Part shown: positions 1 through 5,059 of the stretch, piece after piece
Position numbering within the stretch: position 1 is the first letter of the stretch
Layout: every line of letters starts with the position of its first letter
DNA from: Alphaproteobacteria bacterium
GTDB lineage: Bacteria > Pseudomonadota > Alphaproteobacteria > Puniceispirillales > Puniceispirillaceae
Assembly (NCBI GenBank): GCA_016780695.1
Contig: JADHLK010000121.1
Location: forward strand, 1 to 5,059
Reading direction: 5' to 3'
DNA length: 5,059 nt
Position numbers and translations under genes: made by a program
Notes under the pieces: generated by a model
What the model was told of the DNA's origin: nothing
Databases searched by the model: none
The model's input: the letters and a program-made list of their open reading frames with translations, nothing else

Positions 1-60
1 GGGCACCCTGTCCGCCGCCAGTCCCGCCTGCCCTTTTTCGCAATCAAAAAGACCTGCAAG

Positions 61-1665
61 ATGACTGAATTTGACTATCACCCGATGCTGCCGGTTGGCC
101 CGGACAAGACAGAATACCGACAGATCAGTTCAGATTTTGTCACCTCTTTCGATCTGGATGGCCGCCCCTTTATCAAGGTTGATCCGGCAGGGTTGCGCCT
201 CTTGGCCCGGCAGGCTTTTGAAGATGTCAGCCATCTGTTGCGGGCCAGCCATCTGGCCCAGCTGCGGGGGATTCTGGAGGACCCGGAAGCCAGCCGCAAT
301 GACCGTTTTGTGGCGCTGGAAATGCTGAAAAACGCGGTGATATCAGCTGATCGGGTGCTGCCCATGTGTCAGGATACCGGAACCGCCATTGTCAGCGCGG
401 TGCGTGGCGAGCAGGTCTTGACCGGCGGGGCGGATGCCAAATTCCTGTCCGAGGGTATTTTTGACACCTACCAATCCAGCAATCTGCGTTTCTCGCAGCT
501 GGCTGCTCTGTCTATGTTTGAGGAGACCAATACCAAAACCAACCTGCCTGCCCAGATAGATATTTATGCTGGCAAGGGCGCAGAATACCATTTTACCTTT
601 ATCCAAAAGGGCGGCGGTTCCGCCAACAAGACTTTTCTCTATCAGAAAACCAAAGCGGTGCTGAATGAGCAGGGGATGCGCGATTTTCTGCGGGAGGCGA
701 TTATCTCGCTCGGCACTTCGGCCTGTCCGCCCTATCATCTGGCGGTGGTAATTGGCGGGACCTCAGCAGAATATAATCTGAAAACGGTCAAAGCCGCCTC
801 TACCCATGATCTGGACGGGCTGGTTACGCAAGGCTCTGCCAGCGGGCATGGCTGGCGTGATCTGGAATGGGAGGAAAAAATCCTGCAAATGACGCGCGAG
901 CTTGGGATTGGCGCACAGTTTGGCGGTAAATATTACTGTCATGATGTGCGGGTTATCCGGCTGCCTCGACATGGGGCCTCTTGCCCGATAGGGATCGGCG
1001 TTTCCTGCTCAGCAGATCGCCAGATAAAGGCAAAGATCACCGCAGAGGGATTGTTTCTGGAACAGCTGGAGACAGATCCGGCCCGCTTCCTGCCCGACAG
1101 TGAGGACAAGGCTGAGCAAGCTGTCACCATTGATCTGAACCGGCCGATGGCAGAGATTCGTCAAATCCTTAGCCAATATCCGGTCAAGACGCGGGTCAAT
1201 CTGACTGGGCCGATGATCGTTGCCCGCGATATTGCCCATGCCAAATTGCAGGAGGTGCTGGAAAAAACCGGCAGCCTGCCCGACTATATCAAGGATCATC
1301 CAGTCTATTATGCTGGCCCGGCGAAAACCCCGGATGGCATGGCCTCCGGCTCTTTCGGGCCAACCACGGCGGGGCGGATGGATTCCTATGTTGAGCAGTT
1401 TCAGGCGGCTGGCGGATCTCTGGTCATGCTGGCCAAGGGGAACAGGTCTGCCAGCGTTTGCCAGGCTTGTGCCAAATATGGCGGGTTTTACCTTGGCTCA
1501 ATCGGCGGCGTGGCAGCCAAGCTGGCGCTTGAATCAATCAAAAAGGTAGAGGTGCTGGAATATCCCGAGCTGGGCATGGAAGCGGTCTGGCGCATTGAGG
1601 TGGAAAATTTCCCTGCCTTCATCGTGATGGATGATAAGGGTAATGATTTCTTCCAGCTGGATTAA
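61..1665 (+). CDS. fumA: Class I fumarate hydratase (iron-sulfur fumarase), complete
   Basis: The 534-residue product interconverts fumarate and (S)-malate in the TCA cycle and should be cytoplasmic and dependent on an oxygen-sensitive [4Fe-4S] cluster. The N-terminal domain carries MCQDTG (C103, D105), KGGGSANK (183-190), ACPPYHLAVVIGG (C222) and GVSCSADR (C316). C103, C222 and C316 have the same spacing as the three cluster cysteines I recall from the Leishmania enzyme (119 and 94 residues apart). The C-terminal swivel domain has SFGPTTAGRMDSY (431-443), MLAKGNRS (456-463) and YGGFYLGSIGG (473-483). Length is normal for the single-chain two-domain family. The ATG at 61 is chosen because YHP-x(3)-P-x-GPD at residues 6-14 matches family N-termini. 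The upstream sequence has no good Shine-Dalgarno, and the frame stays open to the left edge, so a longer start is not formally excluded. The gene converges on rpmJ. Tartrate dehydratase and mesaconase are relatives, but full-length similarity favours fumarase. fumA and fumB cannot be told apart here. Confidence 0.95.
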   Translation: MTEFDYHPMLPVGPDKTEYRQISSDFVTSFDLDGRPFIKVDPAGLRLLARQAFEDVSHLLRASHLAQLRGILEDPEASRNDRFVALEMLKNAVISADRVLPMCQDTGTAIVSAVRGEQVLTGGADAKFLSEGIFDTYQSSNLRFSQLAALSMFEETNTKTNLPAQIDIYAGKGAEYHFTFIQKGGGSANKTFLYQKTKAVLNEQGMRDFLREAIISLGTSACPPYHLAVVIGGTSAEYNLKTVKAASTHDLDGLVTQGSASGHGWRDLEWEEKILQMTRELGIGAQFGGKYYCHDVRVIRLPRHGASCPIGIGVSCSADRQIKAKITAEGLFLEQLETDPARFLPDSEDKAEQAVTIDLNRPMAEIRQILSQYPVKTRVNLTGPMIVARDIAHAKLQEVLEKTGSLPDYIKDHPVYYAGPAKTPDGMASGSFGPTTAGRMDSYVEQFQAAGGSLVMLAKGNRSASVCQACAKYGGFYLGSIGGVAAKLALESIKKVEVLEYPELGMEAVWRIEVENFPAFIVMDDKGNDFFQLD

Positions 1666-1719
1666 GGCCGACCCGCTCGGTATCGCAGGTAACCGCCTGC
1701 CCCTGAAACAGCTTTCCCG

Positions 1720-1749
1720 AAAACAAAAAGCCAGCCGCGGGGGGCTGGC
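1720..1749 (-). terminator. Rho-independent terminator after rpmJ
   Basis: A perfect 7-bp GC-rich stem (GCCAGCC at 1730-1736 pairing with GGCTGGC at 1743-1749) encloses a 6-base loop. Read on the minus strand, the stem is followed immediately by TTTTTGTTTT (1729-1720), the classic intrinsic terminator layout, about 30 bases beyond the rpmJ stop. On the plus strand the stem is followed only by CTTGTCT, so it would be a weak terminator for the convergent fumarase gene, though some bidirectional action is possible. Confidence 0.8.
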
Positions 1750-1779
1750 CTTGTCTGACCCTTATCAGCTGCGCGCTGC

Positions 1780-1905
1780 TTACCCTTGGCGGGCCTTGAG
1801 GCGCGGATTTTTCTTATTGATCACATACAGGCGGCCACGACGACGCACAACCTGACAGTGCCGGTCACGATTTTTCAAGGTTTTCAAAGAACTGACGACT
1901 TTCAT
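1780..1905 (-). CDS. rpmJ: 50S ribosomal protein L36, 41 residues
   Basis: This small gene encodes bL36, a basic protein of the large ribosomal subunit. It begins MKVVSSLKTLKNRD, continues through CQVVRRRGRLYVINKKNPR and ends LKARQG before TAA, matching the L36 family from end to end. The canonical L36 zinc site (three Cys and a His) is mostly lost. Only C17 remains, and the other ligand positions hold Lys, Asn and Leu. This is the so-called C-minus form with the few-residue insertion that is usual in Alphaproteobacteria. The start is the ATG at 1905, with AGGA nine bases upstream. An in-frame ATG nine bases earlier (1914) would add MAV but sits only one base from that AGGA, so it is less likely. 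The gene stands between msrA and the fumarase gene, away from the large ribosomal protein operons, with its own candidate promoter and terminator. Confidence 0.95.
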   Translation of the reverse strand: MKVVSSLKTLKNRDRHCQVVRRRGRLYVINKKNPRLKARQG

Positions 1906-1945
1906 GACGGCCATTCCTGTATAACAACGCTAATCAGTGCCGCGC

Positions 1946-1974
1946 AATCTAGCGGCAAGCAGGCGAGAGGTCAA
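1946..1974 (-). promoter_or_regulatory. Candidate sigma70-type promoter for rpmJ
   Basis: On the minus strand TTGACC (1974-1969, five of six matches to TTGACA) and TAGATT (1951-1946, four of six to TATAAT) are separated by exactly 17 bases. The pair lies in the 78-base gap just after the msrA stop and would start transcription near 1939, giving a leader of about 35 bases before the rpmJ ATG. Position and spacing are good, but this is a by-eye consensus match with no experimental support. Confidence 0.5.
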
Positions 1975-1983
1975 GCCTTGATT

Positions 1984-2619
1984 TCAACGATAGGCCACCC
2001 CGCAGCCGGCCAGCCCGCAATAGCCATTCGGCACCTTGTGCAAATATTGCTGGTGATACTCTTCAGCATAGAAAAACTGCTGCGGGCCAGTGATCTCAGT
2101 CGTAATGCTGGCATAGCCAGCCTTGGCCAACGCGGCGCCATAATGCTGGGCAGAAGCCTGCGCAGCGGCCAGCTGCTGGCCCGCACTGCAATAAAGCGCA
2201 GAGCGATATTGCGTGCCGCGATCATTGCCTTGGCGATAGCCTTGCGTGGGGTCATGCTCCTGCCAGAAAAGCTGTAAAATATCATCCAGTGCCAGACGCG
2301 CCGGATCATAGAGGGCCAGCACCACCTCAGTATGGCCAGTGCGCCCGGAACAGACTTCCTCATAGGTCGGATTTTCGGTTATGCCGCCCGCATAGCCGAC
2401 GGCTGTTGTTATCATGCCCGGCAGCTGCCAGAACAACCTTTCCGCCCCCCAGAAACATCCCATCCCCAGCAAAATCTGTTCAGCCCCTTCAGCAAAGGGC
2501 GGGGCCATCGCGCTGTCCAAAACCGCGTGCGGGCCGGGCTGGGTAATCGGCGCAGAACGGCCGGGCAAGGCTTCTGCTGGGGTTGGCAGGCGGTCTTTGA
2601 ACGGGTTGGCAAACAACAT
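1984..2619 (-). CDS. msrA: Peptide methionine-(S)-sulfoxide reductase MsrA
   Basis: The 211-residue cytoplasmic enzyme reduces the S-epimer of methionine sulfoxide in proteins and free methionine sulfoxide, usually recycled by thioredoxin. The catalytic motif GCFWG (54-58) contains nucleophile C55. Other family features follow: VGYAGG (74-79), NPTYEEVCSG with Y86, GHTEVV with E98, FWQEHDPTQGYRQGNDRGTQYRS (118-140) with D133 and Y138, and YHQQYLHKVPNGYCG near the end. Length matches the E. coli type, including the N-terminal extension (LPTPAEALPGR, 11-21). Resolving cysteines are C201 (NGYCG) and probably C206 (AGCGV). The C201-C206 gap is five residues, shorter than the eight of E. coli MsrA, and the usual VxCP-like tail is absent. 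The ATG at 2619 is supported by GAGGA nine bases upstream (2633-2629). The gene lies 155 bases downstream of pgk on the same strand, with a candidate promoter of its own, and 78 bases ahead of rpmJ. Confidence 0.95.
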   Translation of the reverse strand: MLFANPFKDRLPTPAEALPGRSAPITQPGPHAVLDSAMAPPFAEGAEQILLGMGCFWGAERLFWQLPGMITTAVGYAGGITENPTYEEVCSGRTGHTEVVLALYDPARLALDDILQLFWQEHDPTQGYRQGNDRGTQYRSALYCSAGQQLAAAQASAQHYGAALAKAGYASITTEITGPQQFFYAEEYHQQYLHKVPNGYCGLAGCGVAYR

Positions 2620-2672
2620 TTTGTCAGATCCTCATCTTCGCAAGCCGGGCGGGCTGCCCTGCCTTGCCTTTA

Positions 2673-2701
2673 AATTTAGGGCGATGCCGGTCAGGCGGCA
2701 A
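2673..2701 (-). promoter_or_regulatory. Candidate sigma70-type promoter for msrA
   Basis: On the minus strand TTGCCG (2701-2696, four of six matches to TTGACA) and TAAATT (2678-2673, four of six to TATAAT) are 17 bases apart. The -10 falls in TAAATTTA, a conspicuous AT patch inside GC-rich sequence. Transcription would begin near 2666, leaving about 46 bases of leader before the msrA ATG. The site lies immediately downstream of the tandem repeat, so msrA could be expressed independently of pgk. This rests on consensus matching only. Confidence 0.4.
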
Positions 2702-2709
2702 TCCCCCTG

Positions 2710-2794
2710 TTCAGCCCCTGCCCTATTCAGCCCCGGCCCGGTTCAGCCCCGGACCTGTTCAACCCCTGCCCTGTTCAACCCCGGCCCGGTTCAG
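2710..2794. repeat. 16-bp tandem repeat, five units plus a partial sixth, at the pgk 3' end
   Basis: Five directly abutting 16-bp units begin at 2710, 2726, 2742, 2758 and 2774, and a sixth starts at 2790 and stops matching after TTCAG. Each unit is TTCA(G/A)CCCC followed by a variable (T/G)G(C/A)CC(T/C)(A/G) segment. Units 1 and 4 resemble each other (CCCCTGCCCT), as do units 2 and 5 (CCCCGGCCCGG), suggesting an older 48-bp higher-order duplication. The array fills most of the pgk-msrA gap and enters the pgk coding region: the stop and the preceding AEPGRG codons of Pgk are repeat-derived. On the minus strand every unit contains TGA. Because 16 is not a multiple of three, successive TGAs rotate through all frames. 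There is no T-run, so it is not a standard intrinsic terminator. Confidence 0.9.
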
Positions 2795-3983
2795 CAAGCA
2801 CCGCGATACCGGGCAACTCCCGCCCTTCCAGCCATTCCAAAAACGCCCCGCCAGCCAGCGACATATAAGAAAGCTGGTCTGCTACCCCGGCATGATTGAG
2901 GGCGGCCACCGTATCACCGCCGCCCGCGATGCTGACCAGCGCGCCCTTGCCTGTCTGCTCTGCTGCGATGCGGGCCAGCGCAACAGTCGCTGTATCAAAG
3001 GGCGGATACTCAAACGCGCCCAGCGGCCCGTTCCACAGCAGGGTTGCAGCCTTTTGAATCTGCGCTGCTGCCGCCTTGATAGAGGCCGGGCCAATATCCA
3101 GCACCATCTCATTTTCTGCCAGCGCAGCATTGGCAACAGCCCGGTGCGGCACATTAGCCCCGAAAGAGGTTGCCGCCAACCCATCCTCCGGCAACAGGAT
3201 ATGACAGCCCCGCGCATCTGCCTTGGTCAGAATATCGCGCGCAGTTTCAAACAAATCCGGCTCCATTAACGAGGCCTGCATATCCACCCCGCCTGCTGCC
3301 AGAAAGGTATTCGCCATGCCGCCGCCCAATATCAGGCAATCCACCTTGTCGGTGAGAAAATCCAGCACAGCCAGCTTGCTGGAAATCTTGGCCCCGCCGA
3401 CAACCGCGACAACCGGCCTTTGCGGCGTATCCAGAGCTGTTTGCAGGGCGGTGATCTCAGCCCGCAGCGTCGGCCCGCCATAAGCAGGCAGCAAACGGGC
3501 CAGCCCATCAATTGATGCGTGCGCCCGATGTGCAGCGGAAAAGGCATCATTGATATAGGCATCTGCCAGCCCGGCCAGATGCCTTGCAAACCCGTCATCA
3601 TTGGCTTCTTCTTGTGGCCAGAAGCGCAGATTCTCGGCCAGCATCACCTCTCCGCCGCCAAGGCCGGAAACCGCATCTGCCAAACCATCTGCCAGAACAT
3701 CCGGGGCAAAATGCACTTTTTGGCCCAGCAATCCGGCCAGATGCTCAGCAACCGGGGCAAGCGATAAATCAGCGTGTTTCTGGCCTTTCGGGCGGCCCAG
3801 ATGAGAGAGCAGAACCAGCCGCACCCGTTCAGCCAATAGCTCTTTTATCCCCGGCAGGGCAACACGCATCCTTGTATCATCGCGAACCTGGCCATCCTGC
3901 ATCGGCAGATTGAAATCCACCCGCATCAGAATCGTTTTTCCGGCCAGCTGGCGGGGGTCTGCATAGGGAAGTGACAGGGCCAT
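2775..3983 (-). CDS. pgk: Phosphoglycerate kinase
   Basis: The 402-residue cytoplasmic enzyme transfers phosphate between 1,3-bisphosphoglycerate and ADP, making ATP and 3-phosphoglycerate, reversibly, in glycolysis and gluconeogenesis. The N-terminal substrate domain shows MRVDFNLP (20-27), DDTRMR (35-40), LLSHLGRPKG (58-67), ENLRF (117-121) and INDAFSAAHRAHAS (144-157). The C-terminal nucleotide domain shows VVGGAKISSKL (194-204), LILGGGMANTFL (217-228), LWNGPLGAFE (316-325), SIAGGGDTVAAL (351-362) and SLAGGAFLEWLEG (375-387). The last is the alphaproteobacterial form of the usual STGGGASLELLEG. Length is normal. The ATG at 3983 has GGAAAG nine bases upstream. The last residues (AEPGRG) and the TGA stop lie inside the 16-bp tandem repeat. 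No gap (glyceraldehyde-3-phosphate dehydrogenase) gene is adjacent. The gene is divergent from azlC and co-directional with msrA. Confidence 0.97.
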   Translation of the reverse strand: MALSLPYADPRQLAGKTILMRVDFNLPMQDGQVRDDTRMRVALPGIKELLAERVRLVLLSHLGRPKGQKHADLSLAPVAEHLAGLLGQKVHFAPDVLADGLADAVSGLGGGEVMLAENLRFWPQEEANDDGFARHLAGLADAYINDAFSAAHRAHASIDGLARLLPAYGGPTLRAEITALQTALDTPQRPVVAVVGGAKISSKLAVLDFLTDKVDCLILGGGMANTFLAAGGVDMQASLMEPDLFETARDILTKADARGCHILLPEDGLAATSFGANVPHRAVANAALAENEMVLDIGPASIKAAAAQIQKAATLLWNGPLGAFEYPPFDTATVALARIAAEQTGKGALVSIAGGGDTVAALNHAGVADQLSYMSLAGGAFLEWLEGRELPGIAVLAEPGRG

Positions 3984-4098
3984 TTTTTGCGTCTTTCCGT
4001 TGCTGGTTTGCCTGCAGACTGTCTAATCCTTTTCCGGCTCTTGTGCAACGCTGCCAGCCCGGATAATCTGTGTCGCAACCAGTCAGGGGGAGGTCTTT
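3984..4098. promoter_or_regulatory. Divergent intergenic region, pgk and azlCD promoters
   Basis: These 115 bases must carry the start signals for both pgk (left) and azlC (right). For azlC, TTGTGC (4041-4046) with TAATCT (4064-4069) gives 17-base spacing. GATAAT (4062-4067) is a closer -10 match but only 15 bases away. For pgk, minus-strand TTGCAC (4048-4043) with TAGACA 17 bases on (about 4025-4020) is a weak pair. The two -35 candidates overlap in the near-palindrome TTGTGCAA, so the promoters might interfere. No convincing operator or riboswitch is visible, and all matches are weak. Confidence 0.3.
4086..4093 (+). promoter_or_regulatory. Strong ribosome binding site that fixes a TTG start for azlC
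   Basis: GGGGGAGG is highly complementary to the 3' end of 16S rRNA and ends five bases before TTG at 4099. It is the best Shine-Dalgarno in the window and is the reason for choosing a non-ATG start. The next in-frame ATG is at about residue 70, beyond the first conserved membrane segments. Confidence 0.8.
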
Positions 4099-4824
4099 TT
4101 GCCAGCCAGTAACAGCCAAAAAACAAGCAGTCGGGCAAGTGAGTTTGGCAACGGTATTCTGGATGAATTGCCGCTGCAGATTGGTGTTTTCCCGTTCGGG
4201 CTGGTATTTGGCATCGCTGGGCTGGCAGCCGGGCTGACCCCGCTGCAGGTCTGTGCGCTGTCCTTTATCCTGTTTGGCGGGGCCAGCCAGATCGTCTTTG
4301 CCCAGATGGTCGGGGCCGCGGCCCCTTTTGCCGTGCTGACCGGATCAGTCGCTGCGATTAATCTACGCCATCTGCTCTATGGGGTGGCGATAGTGAATTA
4401 TCTGCTCCATCTGCCGATCAGCTGGCGTATTGTGCTGGGCTATCTGCTCACCGATGAGGCCTGGGCAATATCCATGCGGCGTTTCCGCAGCCAGCCTGCC
4501 AGCCCGGTGATGCATTACCATTTGCTGGGCGCCGGGGTCACCTTATGGGTGTGCTGGCAGGTCTCAACGCTGGCCGGCGTGCTGTTGGGTGCGACCATTC
4601 CAGAAGAATTGCAGCTGGGCTTTGCGGTGCCGCTAACCTTTATCGCGCTGATCGTTCCGGCCCTGAAAAAGCGGGCTGAGATCCTGGCGGCCCTCAGCGC
4701 GGGTCTTGCGGCCCTGCTGCTGCAAGATTTGCCGTTCAATCTCTGGCTGATTGCCTCAGCCCTTATCGGGATCGGCGTTGGTATGGGGGCCGGCCAATTT
4801 GATAAGCCGCGGGCAGACAGATGA
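4099..4824 (+). CDS. azlC: AzlC family branched-chain amino acid exporter, large subunit
   Basis: The 241-residue integral membrane protein belongs to the AzlC/YgaZ family, which with a small AzlD/YgaH partner exports branched-chain amino acids (valine in E. coli, 4-azaleucine resistance in Bacillus). Family marks are GVFPFGLVFGIAGLAAGL (29-46), FILFGGASQIVFAQM (56-70), NLRHLLYG (88-95), the LLTDEAWA motif (116-123) and VPLTFIALIVPALKKR (177-192). Hydrophobic segments lie near 24-46, 51-71, 73-87, 93-105, 141-166, 173-189, 193-208 and 212-232, with a polar N-terminus of about 20 residues. Translation begins at TTG, supported by the strong ribosome binding site just upstream. The stop overlaps the azlD start as ATGA, implying translational coupling. 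Family assignment is firm. The exact substrate is inferred from relatives, and other amino acids are possible. Confidence 0.93.
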   Translation: MPASNSQKTSSRASEFGNGILDELPLQIGVFPFGLVFGIAGLAAGLTPLQVCALSFILFGGASQIVFAQMVGAAAPFAVLTGSVAAINLRHLLYGVAIVNYLLHLPISWRIVLGYLLTDEAWAISMRRFRSQPASPVMHYHLLGAGVTLWVCWQVSTLAGVLLGATIPEELQLGFAVPLTFIALIVPALKKRAEILAALSAGLAALLLQDLPFNLWLIASALIGIGVGMGAGQFDKPRADR

Positions 4825-5059
4825 TTTGGGCAGCGATATTCCTGAGCGGGCTGGCCACCTTTTTGATGCGGTTTTTGCCGCTGTCGCTGCTGGCTGGATG
4901 GCAAATGCCGCCGGTCTGGCGGCGGGCCTTGCATTTTGTGCCGGCCTCTATTCTGGCCGCGATCATTGCCCCGGCCGTGCTGATGCCAGAAGGCAGTTTG
5001 ATGCTGACAGATAATCTGCGCCTGCCAGCTGCCATTCTGGCGGCCGCTATTGCGCTGCG
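4821..5059 (+). CDS. azlD: AzlD family exporter small subunit, 3' end outside window
   Basis: The reading frame starts at the ATG that overlaps the azlC stop (ATGA) and is open to the right edge, giving 79 codons plus two bases. The product starts MIWAAIFLSGLATFLMRFLPLSLL and continues through PPVWRRALHFVPASILAAIIAPAVL. This is the AzlD/YgaH pattern: a first membrane helix ending in RFLPL, a basic cytoplasmic stretch with Leu-x-Phe-Val-Pro, then a second helix ending near PAVL. AzlD proteins are usually around 100-110 residues, so roughly the last quarter is missing. AzlD is the obligate small membrane partner of AzlC in the two-component exporter, and the four-base overlap suggests balanced production of the pair. 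Confidence 0.88.
   Translation, partial: MIWAAIFLSGLATFLMRFLPLSLLAGWQMPPVWRRALHFVPASILAAIIAPAVLMPEGSLMLTDNLRLPAAILAAAIAL

Noticed and set aside
1727..1752. Strong intrinsic terminator for the fumarase gene on the plus strand
   Set aside because: The stem is present, but the plus-strand sequence after it (CTTGTCTGACC) is not a T-run. The T-run is on the minus-strand side, so I assign it to rpmJ.
1906..1914. Alternative rpmJ start at the ATG at 1914
   Set aside because: It is in frame but only one base from AGGA, and L36 proteins begin at MKV, matching the ATG at 1905.
1786..2277. Plus-strand 163-residue reading frame
   Set aside because: It is antisense to both rpmJ and the C-terminal half of msrA, has no family resemblance, and the minus-strand genes are certain.
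1971..2363. Minus-strand 130-residue reading frame
   Set aside because: It is an alternative frame inside msrA with low-complexity Arg/Ala/Met content. The MsrA frame carries all the conserved motifs.
2710..2794. CRISPR-like array
   Set aside because: The repeats are 16 bp and directly abutting, with no unique spacers and no cas genes nearby.
2664..3269. Plus-strand 201-residue proline-rich reading frame across the repeat
   Set aside because: It is antisense to pgk over most of its length. The proline-rich part is just the GC-rich 16-bp repeat read through, and the period is not a multiple of three.
4515..4934. Minus-strand 139-residue reading frame
   Set aside because: It is antisense to azlC and azlD, both of which show clear family motifs and a coupled ATGA junction.

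Overview
The window reads as an ordinary stretch of alphaproteobacterial chromosome with moderately high GC. The taxonomic hint comes from three proteins. Phosphoglycerate kinase ends in the AGGAFLEWLEG variant typical of Alphaproteobacteria. Ribosomal protein L36 is the 41-residue, zinc-ligand-poor form common in that class. The class I fumarase is single-chain and full length. I cannot place it to genus. A marine or Rhodospirillales-like lineage is possible, but that is a guess.

Layout, left to right. A complete class I fumarase gene (61-1665, +) converges on a short minus-strand gene for ribosomal protein L36 (1780-1905). A hairpin with a T-run oriented for the minus strand lies between them. 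Upstream of L36 on the same strand is msrA (1984-2619, methionine sulfoxide reductase A), then pgk (2775-3983, phosphoglycerate kinase). The pgk-msrA gap holds a 16-bp tandem repeat of five full units and a partial sixth (2710-2794), which also supplies the last codons and the stop of pgk. A 115-bp divergent intergenic region (3984-4098) separates pgk from an azlC-azlD pair on the plus strand. azlC starts at TTG after a strong ribosome binding site, and azlD overlaps it by ATGA and runs off the right edge.

Functionally this is housekeeping. It covers central carbon metabolism (fumarase in the TCA cycle, Pgk in glycolysis or gluconeogenesis), repair of oxidised protein methionine (MsrA), a ribosomal protein (L36) and a two-component branched-chain amino acid exporter (AzlCD). 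Plausible sigma70-like promoters directly upstream of msrA and rpmJ suggest that the co-directional pgk, msrA and rpmJ are at least partly independent transcription units.

I found no mobile element, CRISPR array, tRNA or rRNA, defence system or biosynthetic cluster. The most unusual feature is the 16-bp tandem repeat at the pgk 3' end. I do not see evidence for a previously undescribed system here.
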